64,000 bases of DNA from Rhodospirillaceae bacterium (lineage in GTDB: Bacteria > Pseudomonadota > Alphaproteobacteria > Bin65): the NCBI GenBank assembly GCA_028819475.1, contig JAPPLJ010000030.1, positions 248,001-312,000 of the forward strand, given 5' to 3'. Made by a program: the position numbers and the translations under genes. Below are positions 54,696-62,901 of the stretch, one piece after another. Each line of letters opens with the position of its first letter. Within the stretch, counting starts at the first letter, position 1. The notes below the pieces were generated by a model. It saw nothing but the letters and a program-made list of their open reading frames with translations. It made no database searches and was not told the DNA's origin.

Positions 54696-56345
54696 ATGAA
54701 ATACGATCTTGCCACGCTCCGCGGCGACATATTCGGCGGCGTCACCTCCATGGTGGTCGCGTTGCCGGTCGCGCTCGGCTTCGGCATCGCCTCGGGCATG
54801 GGTGCAGCCGCGGGCCTGTACGGGGCGATCGCCGTCGGTTTCTTCGCCTCCGTGTTCGGCGGCACGCGGTCGCAGATTTCCGGCCCGACCGCCCCCATGA
54901 CCGTCGCCATGGCGGTCGTCCTCACCAGCTATGCGGGCAGCCTTGCCGAAGCCCTCACGGTCGTCGTTCTGGCCGGCCTGCTACAGGTGCTTCTGGGCCT
55001 GTCGAAAGTCGGCCGCTTCGTGGCCTACACGCCCAACATGGTCGTGTCCGGCTTCATGTCCGGCATCGGCATCATCATCATGCTGATGCAGGCGCTGCCG
55101 CTGCTCGGCGCGTCCGGCGCGACGGGCGGGCCCATGGGCGCCGCCCGGGCGCTGCCGGAAGCGGTGGAAAGCATCGACACCGGCGCCTTCGCCATCGGTG
55201 CGGTTTCGCTCGCCGTCGGATTCCTCTGGCCCCGGCGGTTTTCGCGCTTTGCGCCCGGCCCGCTGGTGGCGCTGGTCGCAGGAACGGCGCTGGGCATTTT
55301 CTGGTTGACCGACGCGCCGGTGATCGGCGCCATCCCGACCGGCCTGCCGGCGTTGCAGATCGGGCTGCCGTCGGCCGGCTTCCTCCTGCAGGCGCTGGAG
55401 CCGGCGATCATCCTTGCCCTGCTCGGCTCGGTGGACAGCCTGCTGACGTCGCTCGTGGCCGATTCGCTGACCGGGAACCGCCACAACCCGGACAGGGAGC
55501 TGGTCGGCCAGGGCATCGGCAACATGGTCGCCGGGCTGTTCGGGGCGCTGCCGGGCGCCGGGGCGACCATGGGCACGGTCACGAATATCCGCTCCGGCGG
55601 TTCGACGCCGGTTTCGGGCGTGTTGCGCGCCCTGCTGCTGTTCGCGCTGGTGCTCGGTCTGGGCGGTTTCGTCGAGCCGATTCCCCTCGCCGCGCTGGCC
55701 GGCGTGCTGATGAAGGTCGGCTGGGACATTATCGACTGGCGCCTGCTGCGGCGGGTTCATCGCCTGCGGCGCGAGCACCTCTTCATCATGCTGACGACGC
55801 TTTGCCTGACGGTATTCATCGACCTGATCACGGCGGTGGCGATCGGCCTGATCGCCGGCGGAATGGTCCATGCCCGGCGGCTGGAGCGGCTGGAGCTGGA
55901 CAGCGTGGTATCGGTGCCGATTCTCGACACGACCTTCTTTCCCGAAGATACGGCGGTGGCGAACGCCGATCCGCTTGCCGCCCAGGTCGGCATGGTCGCG
56001 CTGAGGGGCAGTCTGACCGTCGCCTCGTCCCACAAGCTCGTCAGCGTGATCGGCCCGGACATAAGAGAGCACGAGGTCGTCATCTTCGACTTCTCGGGCA
56101 CCGCCTATATCGACGACAGCGCCGCCATGGTGATCGAGCAGCTGTTGGATGTCGCGGCCGGATCGGGAACGGCCTGCATCGCGATGGGTCTGGCGGGCGA
56201 TGCCGCGGCCACGCTGGAGACCTTCGATACCCTGCGGGACGTGCCGCAGGACCGGATCGTCGGCACGCTGGATGAAGCGCGCCGCGTCGCGCGGGACATT
56301 CTTGTACCGGCCGGCGCGCCGCCCGCGGACAACAGGCCGTCGTGA
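54696..56345 (+). CDS. SulP-family anion transporter with STAS domain
   Basis: A 549-residue SulP/SLC26 transporter. Helices occupy residues 1 to about 400, with QISGPTAPMTVAM (the SulP signature) and ALLGSVDSLLTSLVADSLTG. The C-terminal STAS domain begins near residue 425 (VALRGSLTVASS) and contains FDFSGTAYIDDSAAMVIEQL. Bacterial members carry sulfate, bicarbonate or dicarboxylates. The anion is not predictable. The gene stands alone. Confidence 0.92.
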   Translation: MKYDLATLRGDIFGGVTSMVVALPVALGFGIASGMGAAAGLYGAIAVGFFASVFGGTRSQISGPTAPMTVAMAVVLTSYAGSLAEALTVVVLAGLLQVLLGLSKVGRFVAYTPNMVVSGFMSGIGIIIMLMQALPLLGASGATGGPMGAARALPEAVESIDTGAFAIGAVSLAVGFLWPRRFSRFAPGPLVALVAGTALGIFWLTDAPVIGAIPTGLPALQIGLPSAGFLLQALEPAIILALLGSVDSLLTSLVADSLTGNRHNPDRELVGQGIGNMVAGLFGALPGAGATMGTVTNIRSGGSTPVSGVLRALLLFALVLGLGGFVEPIPLAALAGVLMKVGWDIIDWRLLRRVHRLRREHLFIMLTTLCLTVFIDLITAVAIGLIAGGMVHARRLERLELDSVVSVPILDTTFFPEDTAVANADPLAAQVGMVALRGSLTVASSHKLVSVIGPDIREHEVVIFDFSGTAYIDDSAAMVIEQLLDVAAGSGTACIAMGLAGDAAATLETFDTLRDVPQDRIVGTLDEARRVARDILVPAGAPPADNRPS

Positions 56346-56602
56346 CCGGGCGCATCCGGCCGATCGAGACCGGTGCACCGCGCGTGCCCGGAAATCTACG
56401 CGCCGGTGAGAATGCCGGCGGTAAGAATCCCGGCGGGGCGAATGCGCAAGCGACCGCTCAACATCGGCGCGAGAATCTGTTATGTACGGCACGCGCAGAC
56501 GTTTCGATGGTTTGAAATTGGAATTATCCGGCCCCGGTCAGTTCGGCGGGAGCCGGGGCCGGATCGGCAACCGATGACCGCGGCGATATGCAAGGCTGCC
56601 CC

Positions 56603-57862
56603 ATGAAACGGATGACGAGGAGAACGGTGCTCGGCGCCGGCGCCTCCCTCTTCCTGCCGTGGTCCGTGAGCCGCGCCGCATCCGGCAATGCCGCGGGCTT
56701 TACCGATACGGAAATCATCCTCGGCATGTCGGCGGCGTTCTCCGGCCCGTCGCGCGGCCTCGGCATCGAGCTCTATCGCGGCGCCTACGCCTATTTCAAC
56801 CATGTCAACCGGGCCGGCGGCATCAGCGGCCGCAAGATCGTCCTCAGGACCTACGACGACGGTTATCAGCCGAATCCTTCGGTGGAGAATACCGTCAAGC
56901 TGATCCTGAAGGACCGGGTGTTCGCCCTGTTCGGCTATGTCGGCACGCCGACCGTGACCCGGGTCCTGCCGCTGCTGAAGAAGTTCCAGAACGAGAAGAC
57001 GTTCCTCTTCTTTCCCTTCACCGGCGCCCAGCCGCAACGCCAGCCGCCCTACGGGGAATTCGCATTCAACCTGCGCGCCTCCTACCGCCAGGAGACCGAG
57101 GGTCTGGTCGATAATTTCGTCTCGGTCGGGCGGAAGCGCATCGGCATGTTCTACCAGGCCGACGCCTACGGCCGCAGCGGCTGGGCCGGCGTCCGGCGCG
57201 CGCTCAGGAAATACGACCTGAAAATCGTCGGCGAGGCGACCTACCGGCGCGGCCAGAAATTCACCAGCGTGATGCGCCGGCAGGCCCAGATCCTCAAGAA
57301 CGCGAGGGCCGATGCCGTGATCTGCATCGGCGCCTACGCGGCCTGCGCCGCCTTCCTGCGCGACGCCGTGGACAACGGCCTGCGCGTGCCGATCGCCAAT
57401 CTTTCCTTCGTCGGCAGCGAGAACCTGCTCAAGCTGATCGCCGAATCGCAGGACGAGCCCCGGCGCTACACCGAGCTGCTGGTCAACTCCCAGGTCGTGC
57501 CGAGCTACGAGGACGCTTCGATTCCGGCGGTCCGCGAGTATCGCGAACTGATGCAGCGCTACAATCCGCAGCCGCCCAAGGAACTGCTCAAGGAAGCCTA
57601 CACGCCGTTCGCCCACAGCTTCGTCAGCCTCGAGGGCTTTCTCGACGCGAAGCTGATGGTCGAGATTCTGCGGCGCATGGGCGACAGCCCGGAACGCGGC
57701 AAGCTCGAGAATGCCGTGTTCTCGGTCAAGGACTTCGATCTCGGCGTCGGCGTGCCGGTCACCTTCTCCACCGATCGCCGGCAGGGCCTGGACCGGGTCT
57801 ACTATACCGTGGTCGACGGCGGCCGCTTCGTGCCCCTGGACGACTGGAAAGGCAGGTTCTAG
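56603..57862 (+). CDS. Orphan branched-chain-type periplasmic binding protein
   Basis: About 419 residues. The start MKRMTRRTVLGAGASLFLPW is a Tat-like signal (RRTVLG). The mature part is a type I periplasmic binding protein: EIILGMSAAFSGPSRGLGIE and FGYVGTPTVTRVLPLLKKF. It lacks permease or ATPase genes beside it; instead the next gene encodes a HAMP-type membrane protein four bases away. It may therefore act as a ligand sensor rather than a transport receptor. ATG 56588 is an alternative start. Confidence 0.85.
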   Translation: MKRMTRRTVLGAGASLFLPWSVSRAASGNAAGFTDTEIILGMSAAFSGPSRGLGIELYRGAYAYFNHVNRAGGISGRKIVLRTYDDGYQPNPSVENTVKLILKDRVFALFGYVGTPTVTRVLPLLKKFQNEKTFLFFPFTGAQPQRQPPYGEFAFNLRASYRQETEGLVDNFVSVGRKRIGMFYQADAYGRSGWAGVRRALRKYDLKIVGEATYRRGQKFTSVMRRQAQILKNARADAVICIGAYAACAAFLRDAVDNGLRVPIANLSFVGSENLLKLIAESQDEPRRYTELLVNSQVVPSYEDASIPAVREYRELMQRYNPQPPKELLKEAYTPFAHSFVSLEGFLDAKLMVEILRRMGDSPERGKLENAVFSVKDFDLGVGVPVTFSTDRRQGLDRVYYTVVDGGRFVPLDDWKGRF

Positions 57863-57866
57863 CGAT

Positions 57867-58604
57867 ATGAAGGTTCAAAAGCTTTTCCAGAAGACGCTGT
57901 TCGGCATCTTCATGCTGTTCGGCCTGATCGGCATCTCGACCTCGATGCTGGCCATCTACACTGTCGATTCCCAGTTGACGGAGGAATACGAGTCCAACGC
58001 CAAGGGGGTCGCCAAGACCATCGCCGATTCCAGCGTCGACATCATCCTGAACCGCGACCTGTCTGCGCTTCAGTCCCTGATCGACCAGTTCGTCGAGATC
58101 CAGGGCATCAGCTACATCTACATCATCAACGATAGCGGCGAGTATCTCGCCCACACTTTCGTGCCCGGCATTCCCGAGGAAATCCTGCGCGGCGAGGGGC
58201 ACGGCGCCGAATCGGTCCGGCGCAGCCTGCCGGGCATGGGCGATTTCGTCGAGGTCAGCAGCCCGATTCTCGCCGGGGTGGCCGGCAGGGTTTACATCGG
58301 CATGGATACCGGACTGGTCGCCCTGAAGATTCAGCGCGCGATCGGCCAGCAGGTCTACCTGTTCTCGAGCATCTTCGTGATCGGCATCATCGCGGCGATC
58401 TGGCTGGTGAACCTCGCGGCAAGGCCGGTCGCGAACCTGCTCGCCTACGCCGTGGAACTGGCGCGCGAACCATCGGAAGAGGCGGACAACGGCGTTCTTG
58501 TCCGGGACGACGAGGTCGGACAGCTCGCCCGCCTGTTCCAGTATTTTTCCGGAACCGGGGATTTGCCGGCGCCGGCGCGGCCGTCTCCGGCGCCGCCGGC
58601 CTGA
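57867..58604 (+). CDS. HAMP-type membrane sensor without kinase domain
   Basis: A 245-residue protein with an N-terminal helix (LFGIFMLFGLIGISTSMLAI), a periplasmic domain of about 135 residues, a second helix (LFSSIFVIGIIAAIWLVNLA) and a HAMP-like segment (ARPVANLLAYAVELAREP). No histidine kinase, GGDEF or methyl-accepting domain follows. It starts four bases after the binding-protein gene, so the binding protein probably docks on its periplasmic domain. Confidence 0.8.
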   Translation: MKVQKLFQKTLFGIFMLFGLIGISTSMLAIYTVDSQLTEEYESNAKGVAKTIADSSVDIILNRDLSALQSLIDQFVEIQGISYIYIINDSGEYLAHTFVPGIPEEILRGEGHGAESVRRSLPGMGDFVEVSSPILAGVAGRVYIGMDTGLVALKIQRAIGQQVYLFSSIFVIGIIAAIWLVNLAARPVANLLAYAVELAREPSEEADNGVLVRDDEVGQLARLFQYFSGTGDLPAPARPSPAPPA

Positions 58605-58646
58605 TCCGGCGCGATCCGACGCCCGGCAGCCGACGCACAGCCTTTC

Positions 58647-59954
58647 ATGTCGATTCCCCGCGGCCTGACGGTCCTGCTCTGCACCGTGCTGCAGATCTGC
58701 CTAGGCACGGTCTATGCCTGGAGCTTCTTCCAGACGCTGCTCGTGCGGCAGCACGACTGGTCCTACACCGAAACCGCGATCGCCTTCAGCGTCACCATTT
58801 TCTCGCTCGGCTGTTCGGCGGCGTGGGCCGGCGCGATGCTGCCCAGGCTGGGCCCGCGGCGGCTGGCGATCATCGGCAGCCTGCTGTTCTGCAGCGGCTA
58901 TGTCCTCGGCGGCATCGCCCTGCAGTTCGACTATCTGCCGCTGTTCTATATCGGCTACGGCGTGATCGGCGGCGCGGGCATCGGCCTCGGCTATGTGACC
59001 CCGGTCGCGACGGCCGCGAAGTGGTATCCCGACCGCAAGGGGCTGGCGACCGGCATTGTCGTGATGGGTTTCGGCGTCGGTGCGTTCCTGTTGAGCAAGG
59101 TGCTGGCGCCCATCCTCATTTTGGCCACGGAAGGCGACCTGCCGACCGTCTTCATCGGGCTTGGAATCCTTTTCGCCGTCATTCTGCTGCCGTCCAGCTT
59201 CCTGCTGCGCGACCCGCCGCCCGGCTACCGGGTGACGGCCGCCGGCGTGCAGTCGACGGTGCTGGAGGAAGAGGAATCGGGCTCGGTCCGGCAATGCCTC
59301 CTCTCGCGCGAATTCGCCATCATGTGGCTGGTCTTCTTCTTCAACATCGCGGCGGGAATCTCCGTTATCAGCTTCCAGTCGTCCCTGCTTCAGGACGTCT
59401 GGGGCCTGGCCGACCCGACCGTCGAGCCGGAAGTCCTGGCGCAGTACGGCGCGACCCTGATCGCGGTCAGTTCGCTGTGCAACGGCGCGGGGCGGCTGCT
59501 CTGGGGCCTGCTGTCCGACCGGATCGGCCGGGTCCGCGTGTTCCGGATTCTGCTCGGCAGCCAGATGATCGTCTTCGGCATCCTGATGACCGAGAGCAAT
59601 CCGTGGATCTTCTCCGCCCTGGTCTGCTACGTGCTGCTGTGTTTCGGCGGCGGCTTCGCGACCATGCCGTCCTTCGTCCTCGACGTGTTCGGCACGAAGC
59701 GCATGTCGGTGATCTACGGCGCGATGCTCACGGCCTGGGCGGCGGCCGGCATCTTCGGCCCGGTCTATGTCGGCTATATCAAGGACCAGTATCCCGACCG
59801 CGCCGTGATCTACTGCTTCCTGGTCGGAGTCCTGATCCTCGGGCTCGGCTTCTCCTTCTCCTACCTGCTGAACGACGACCGCATCCGCCTCGGCAAGCCG
59901 ACGCTGGAAGGCACCCTGCGCCGGTTCGGGATCGCCGTGCCGGGGGCGAAATAG
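58647..59954 (+). CDS. OFA-type MFS transporter (oxalate/formate antiporter-like)
   Basis: A 435-residue, 12-helix MFS protein. It has LGTVYAWSFFQTLL, typical of the oxalate:formate antiporter family, GVIGGAGIGLGYVTPVATAAKWYPDRKG (shortened: GGAGIGLGYVTPVATAAKW) and NGAGRLLWGLLSDRIGR between halves. Family members exchange small carboxylates. It follows the HAMP gene by 42 bases. Confidence 0.88.
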   Translation: MSIPRGLTVLLCTVLQICLGTVYAWSFFQTLLVRQHDWSYTETAIAFSVTIFSLGCSAAWAGAMLPRLGPRRLAIIGSLLFCSGYVLGGIALQFDYLPLFYIGYGVIGGAGIGLGYVTPVATAAKWYPDRKGLATGIVVMGFGVGAFLLSKVLAPILILATEGDLPTVFIGLGILFAVILLPSSFLLRDPPPGYRVTAAGVQSTVLEEEESGSVRQCLLSREFAIMWLVFFFNIAAGISVISFQSSLLQDVWGLADPTVEPEVLAQYGATLIAVSSLCNGAGRLLWGLLSDRIGRVRVFRILLGSQMIVFGILMTESNPWIFSALVCYVLLCFGGGFATMPSFVLDVFGTKRMSVIYGAMLTAWAAAGIFGPVYVGYIKDQYPDRAVIYCFLVGVLILGLGFSFSYLLNDDRIRLGKPTLEGTLRRFGIAVPGAK

Positions 59955-60042
59955 CCGGCGGTTCGGCGGCCGGCGCCCGCCCGCACCCCGACGGCCGGGG
60001 CGGTCGGCGGGGCGGCAACCCTCGAAACCCCGGATCGAGCAA

Positions 60043-61221
60043 ATGTCCGCAGACGACGAGCTGAAAGACTGGCTGATCGGCCCCGGCCGCCTCTCCGGCG
60101 ACGGAGTCGCGATCGCGGAAGGCTATGCACAGCGCCTAACCGCAGCCGGGGTGCCGCTGTCCCGCGCGCGCTTCGCCCAGCGCCTGGCCAATCCGCTGCT
60201 CTCCGCCTGGGGCATCATCTGGACACCGGAGGAAACCACCGAATACACCGTCGCGCGGGAAATCCTGGAAACGGGAGCCTGGCTCGGCAGCCCGTTCCAG
60301 CAGGTCGTGACTGACCGCTCGATGCTGCACAAGAGCCTGATCGGGCTGGACCCGGACAGGGACCACATCACCTACCACGAGCTTGCCGCGGCCGGCGGGA
60401 CGGACTTTTTCGCCATGGCGCTGGAATATGGCGACGGCTCGGCGCAGGGCTGCAGTTTCGTGACCGCCGACTCCGGCGGGTTTGCGCCGGCGCATATCGA
60501 CCTGATCGCCGATACCCGCCACGCCCTGGCCGCGGCTTTCGAGCCGGTGGCCATGCGGCGTTCGTCCGAAAGCCTGCTGCGGACCTATCTCGGCGAGGGT
60601 CCGGCAAAGGCGGTGATCGAGGGGACGATCCGGCGCGGCGAGCACTTGGCACTCGATGCCGTCGTCATGTTTTCCGATCTACGCGACTTTACCGCCAAGT
60701 CGGAGACTTGGAGCGACACGGCGCTGCTGCGCGCCCTAGACGGCTATTTCGAAGCCGTCGTGCAGTCCGTCCATGCCCATGGCGGGGACGTCCTGAAGTT
60801 CATCGGCGACGGCGTTCTTGCCCTGTTTCCCGTCGATGGCGGCGACCCTCATTCGAACCGGTGCCGGGATGCGCTCAAAGCGGCGGCCGACGCGACGGAT
60901 GCGCTCCGCGCCCTCAACGTCCGGCGCCGGGGCGACGGGCTGGAGCCGTTGGCGGCCGGCATCGGCATTCACCTCGGCGCCGTCATTTTCGGCAACATCG
61001 GCAGCCCGGACCGGCTCGATTTCACCGCGATCTCGCCCACCGTCAATGTCGCAAGCCGCGTGCAGGACCTTTGCAAGCCGCTCGGCGAGCCGGTGCTGGT
61101 CACATCGGCGGTGGCCGAACAATCCGGTGAAACGTTCCGGTCCCTGGGCGTCCATCCGGTCAAGGGGCTTGCCGCGCCGATCGAGGTGTTCGGACTGCGG
61201 CCGGCTGTGGAATTGCCCTAG
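60043..61221 (+). CDS. Class III adenylate/guanylate cyclase
   Basis: A 392-residue protein. Residues 1-190 are an unassigned N-terminal region; the cyclase domain starts near residue 205 with VVMFSDLRDFTAKSE (first metal Asp) and has GGDVLKFIGDGVLALFP (second metal Asp), GIGIHLGAVIFGNIG and FTAISPTVNVASRV. It should make cAMP or cGMP. There are no membrane helices. It follows the MFS gene by 88 bases and may respond to the upstream sensor pair. Confidence 0.88.
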   Translation: MSADDELKDWLIGPGRLSGDGVAIAEGYAQRLTAAGVPLSRARFAQRLANPLLSAWGIIWTPEETTEYTVAREILETGAWLGSPFQQVVTDRSMLHKSLIGLDPDRDHITYHELAAAGGTDFFAMALEYGDGSAQGCSFVTADSGGFAPAHIDLIADTRHALAAAFEPVAMRRSSESLLRTYLGEGPAKAVIEGTIRRGEHLALDAVVMFSDLRDFTAKSETWSDTALLRALDGYFEAVVQSVHAHGGDVLKFIGDGVLALFPVDGGDPHSNRCRDALKAAADATDALRALNVRRRGDGLEPLAAGIGIHLGAVIFGNIGSPDRLDFTAISPTVNVASRVQDLCKPLGEPVLVTSAVAEQSGETFRSLGVHPVKGLAAPIEVFGLRPAVELP

Positions 61222-61372
61222 GAGGGACTTCGGAAAACGCGGCCGCCGCGGCGGGTCATCTTTGGGGGCATCGCCGCCGCCGCGGCCTCGGGGTGACCGT
61301 CTTGCCCGGCGCGGTTATCTGCCGTGAACCGCGCCCGATACCTGTGACGGCCCCGAATCCTGTCGTCGGCCG

Positions 61373-62392
61373 CTAGCGCCAGCCGGCGCGGTCTGCGATG
61401 CGGACCGCTTCCTTCTGGTATTTCGCCAGTTCGGAAAGCGCCAAAGAATCGGCCTTGAACTCGCCGAAATCGGCGACGATCCGGCCCGGCTGGACGTCCT
61501 TGCGCACCGGGTATTCGTTGACGGTCCGGGCGTAGATTTCCTGGGCTTCGCGGCTCGCCAGGAACTCGATCAGCCTGACCGCGTTGGCCCGGTTCTTCGA
61601 ATGCTTCGCCACGCCGGTGCCGGAGATGTTGACGTGGGCGCCGCGACCCTGCTGATTCGGCCAGAACAGGCGGACGGCGGCGGCGGCCTTGCGGTCACGC
61701 TCCTTCTTCGATTTGGCGAGGCCGGCGAAGTAGTAGGTGTTGGCGATCGCGATGTCGCATTCGCCGGCCGCGACGGCGCGGATTTGGTCGCGGTCGCCGC
61801 CGGCCGGCTTGCGGGCGAAGTTTTTCACGAAGCCGTCGGCCCAGGCCTGCGCCTTCTCAGCGCCGATCGCGGCAATCATCGAAGCGATCAGCGACTGGTT
61901 ATAGACGTTCGAGGAGGAGCGGACGCAGATGCGGCCCTTCCACCTGCCGTCGGCCAGCGCCTCGTAGGTCGAGAGGTCGGAAGGCTTGACCTTTGCCGGG
62001 TTGTAGAAGATCGGCCGGCCGCGCACCGTGAGGCCGAACCAGTGGCCCTTCGGATGGCGCAGGTTCGCCGGGACAGCTGCGTTGAGCGTGGCCGAATTCA
62101 GCGGCTGGAACGCGCCCAACCGGTCGAGCTGGATCAGCCGGGCGGCGTCCGTCGTCAGGATCACGTCCGCCGGGCTGGCCGCGCCTTCGGCCTTGAGCCG
62201 GGCCATCATCCCCTTCTTGAGGTAGATGACATGCGCCTTGACGCCCGTCTTCTGCTCGAACCCGTCGAGCAAAGGCTTCATCAGCACCGCCTGGCGGTAC
62301 GAATAGATGTTGACGTCATTCGCGGCCGCGGCCGCCGCGCCAGTCGCGGCGAGCGCAAGAGCGCCGGCGAGAATCGGGAGCATTCTGGGCAT
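61373..62392 (-). CDS. Ferric iron ABC transporter substrate-binding protein (FutA/FbpA-like)
   Basis: A 339-residue periplasmic iron-binding protein. The signal peptide is MPRMLPILAGALALAATGAA, cleaved before NDVNIYS. NIYSYRQ, LKAEGAASPADVILTTDAARL, GRICVRSSSNVYNQSL and the iron-binding Tyr pair in ANTYYFAG are typical. It would deliver Fe3+ to a transporter encoded elsewhere. I chose ATG 62392, preceded by GGGAA; 62416 and 62431 are alternatives. A Fur-like box lies just upstream. Confidence 0.9.
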   Translation of the reverse strand: MPRMLPILAGALALAATGAAAAAANDVNIYSYRQAVLMKPLLDGFEQKTGVKAHVIYLKKGMMARLKAEGAASPADVILTTDAARLIQLDRLGAFQPLNSATLNAAVPANLRHPKGHWFGLTVRGRPIFYNPAKVKPSDLSTYEALADGRWKGRICVRSSSNVYNQSLIASMIAAIGAEKAQAWADGFVKNFARKPAGGDRDQIRAVAAGECDIAIANTYYFAGLAKSKKERDRKAAAAVRLFWPNQQGRGAHVNISGTGVAKHSKNRANAVRLIEFLASREAQEIYARTVNEYPVRKDVQPGRIVADFGEFKADSLALSELAKYQKEAVRIADRAGWR

Positions 62393-62416
62393 CGGCTTGG
62401 GTTCCCGGGCAATCAT

Positions 62417-62435
62417 GCGATTGATAATCATTCGC
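62417..62435. promoter_or_regulatory. Fur-type iron box
   Basis: GCGATTGATAATCATTCGC is a 19-bp palindrome with one mismatched pair and contains TGATAATCAT, the Fur-box core. It lies 25 bases upstream of the chosen start of the iron-binding protein gene, in the expected place for iron repression. Confidence 0.75.
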
Positions 62436-62617
62436 AAACTATCGAGGGGCAGTCGGCGGCGCAAGGCTGAAATTGCGAGCGATTCGCAACAAGGTGTCGC
62501 AGGCCCGCACCCGTCGCGCGCCCCACGAGCGATGGCCTCCCTGGACTTCGGTGCAGGCGGAGGCCGACAACAGAACGGGCGCCGCTCTTCCATTGATGCC
62601 TAAAAAACAATGATGCC

Positions 62618-62707
62618 GCCCCGGATTTAATCCGGGGCCCAGAGTCGTAAGCCGAGTCGGTGCCAGGCGACTCTGGCCCCGGATCCTCGCTGCGCTCCGT
62701 CCGGGGA
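62618..62707. repeat. Composite palindromic intergenic repeat
   Basis: A perfect 21-bp palindrome (CCCCGGATTT then ATCCGGGG) at 62618-62638 is followed by CCAGAGTCG and its inverse CGACTCTGG at 62639 and 62668, then a further CCCCGGATCC...GTCCGGGG stem. Such units are typical dispersed intergenic repeats. Confidence 0.7.
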
Positions 62708-62901
62708 GACATTGAGGGGTGGTTGGCGGTATCGGCTATCCGAACAGCAGGGAACCGCAAACGCATAGTGACGGAAAAAACTTCTTTGAACCCTCTACAA
62801 TGGGCCGGGACCCTCGCCCGCCGGGGCTTGGCCGGCGTCGCACGCTTGACCGGCCCTGCGGCCCGTGGGAAGCCAGCGCGTCCCGATCGTGGAGCCTTGC
62901 C

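Larger units (their letters stand above)
62393..62901. other. Gap with iron box and repeat sequences
   Basis: This 509-bp gap lies between the divergent iron-binding protein and sulfhydrylase genes. It holds the Fur-like box and a composite repeat. In the remaining about 200 bases before the sulfhydrylase I see no coding frame and no feature matching the SAM-II riboswitch that some alphaproteobacteria have before such genes. Confidence 0.55.

Noticed and set aside
62708..62901. SAM riboswitch before the O-acetylhomoserine sulfhydrylase gene
   Set aside because: I could not find the conserved loop sequences of SAM-II or SAM-I in the 200 bases before the start.
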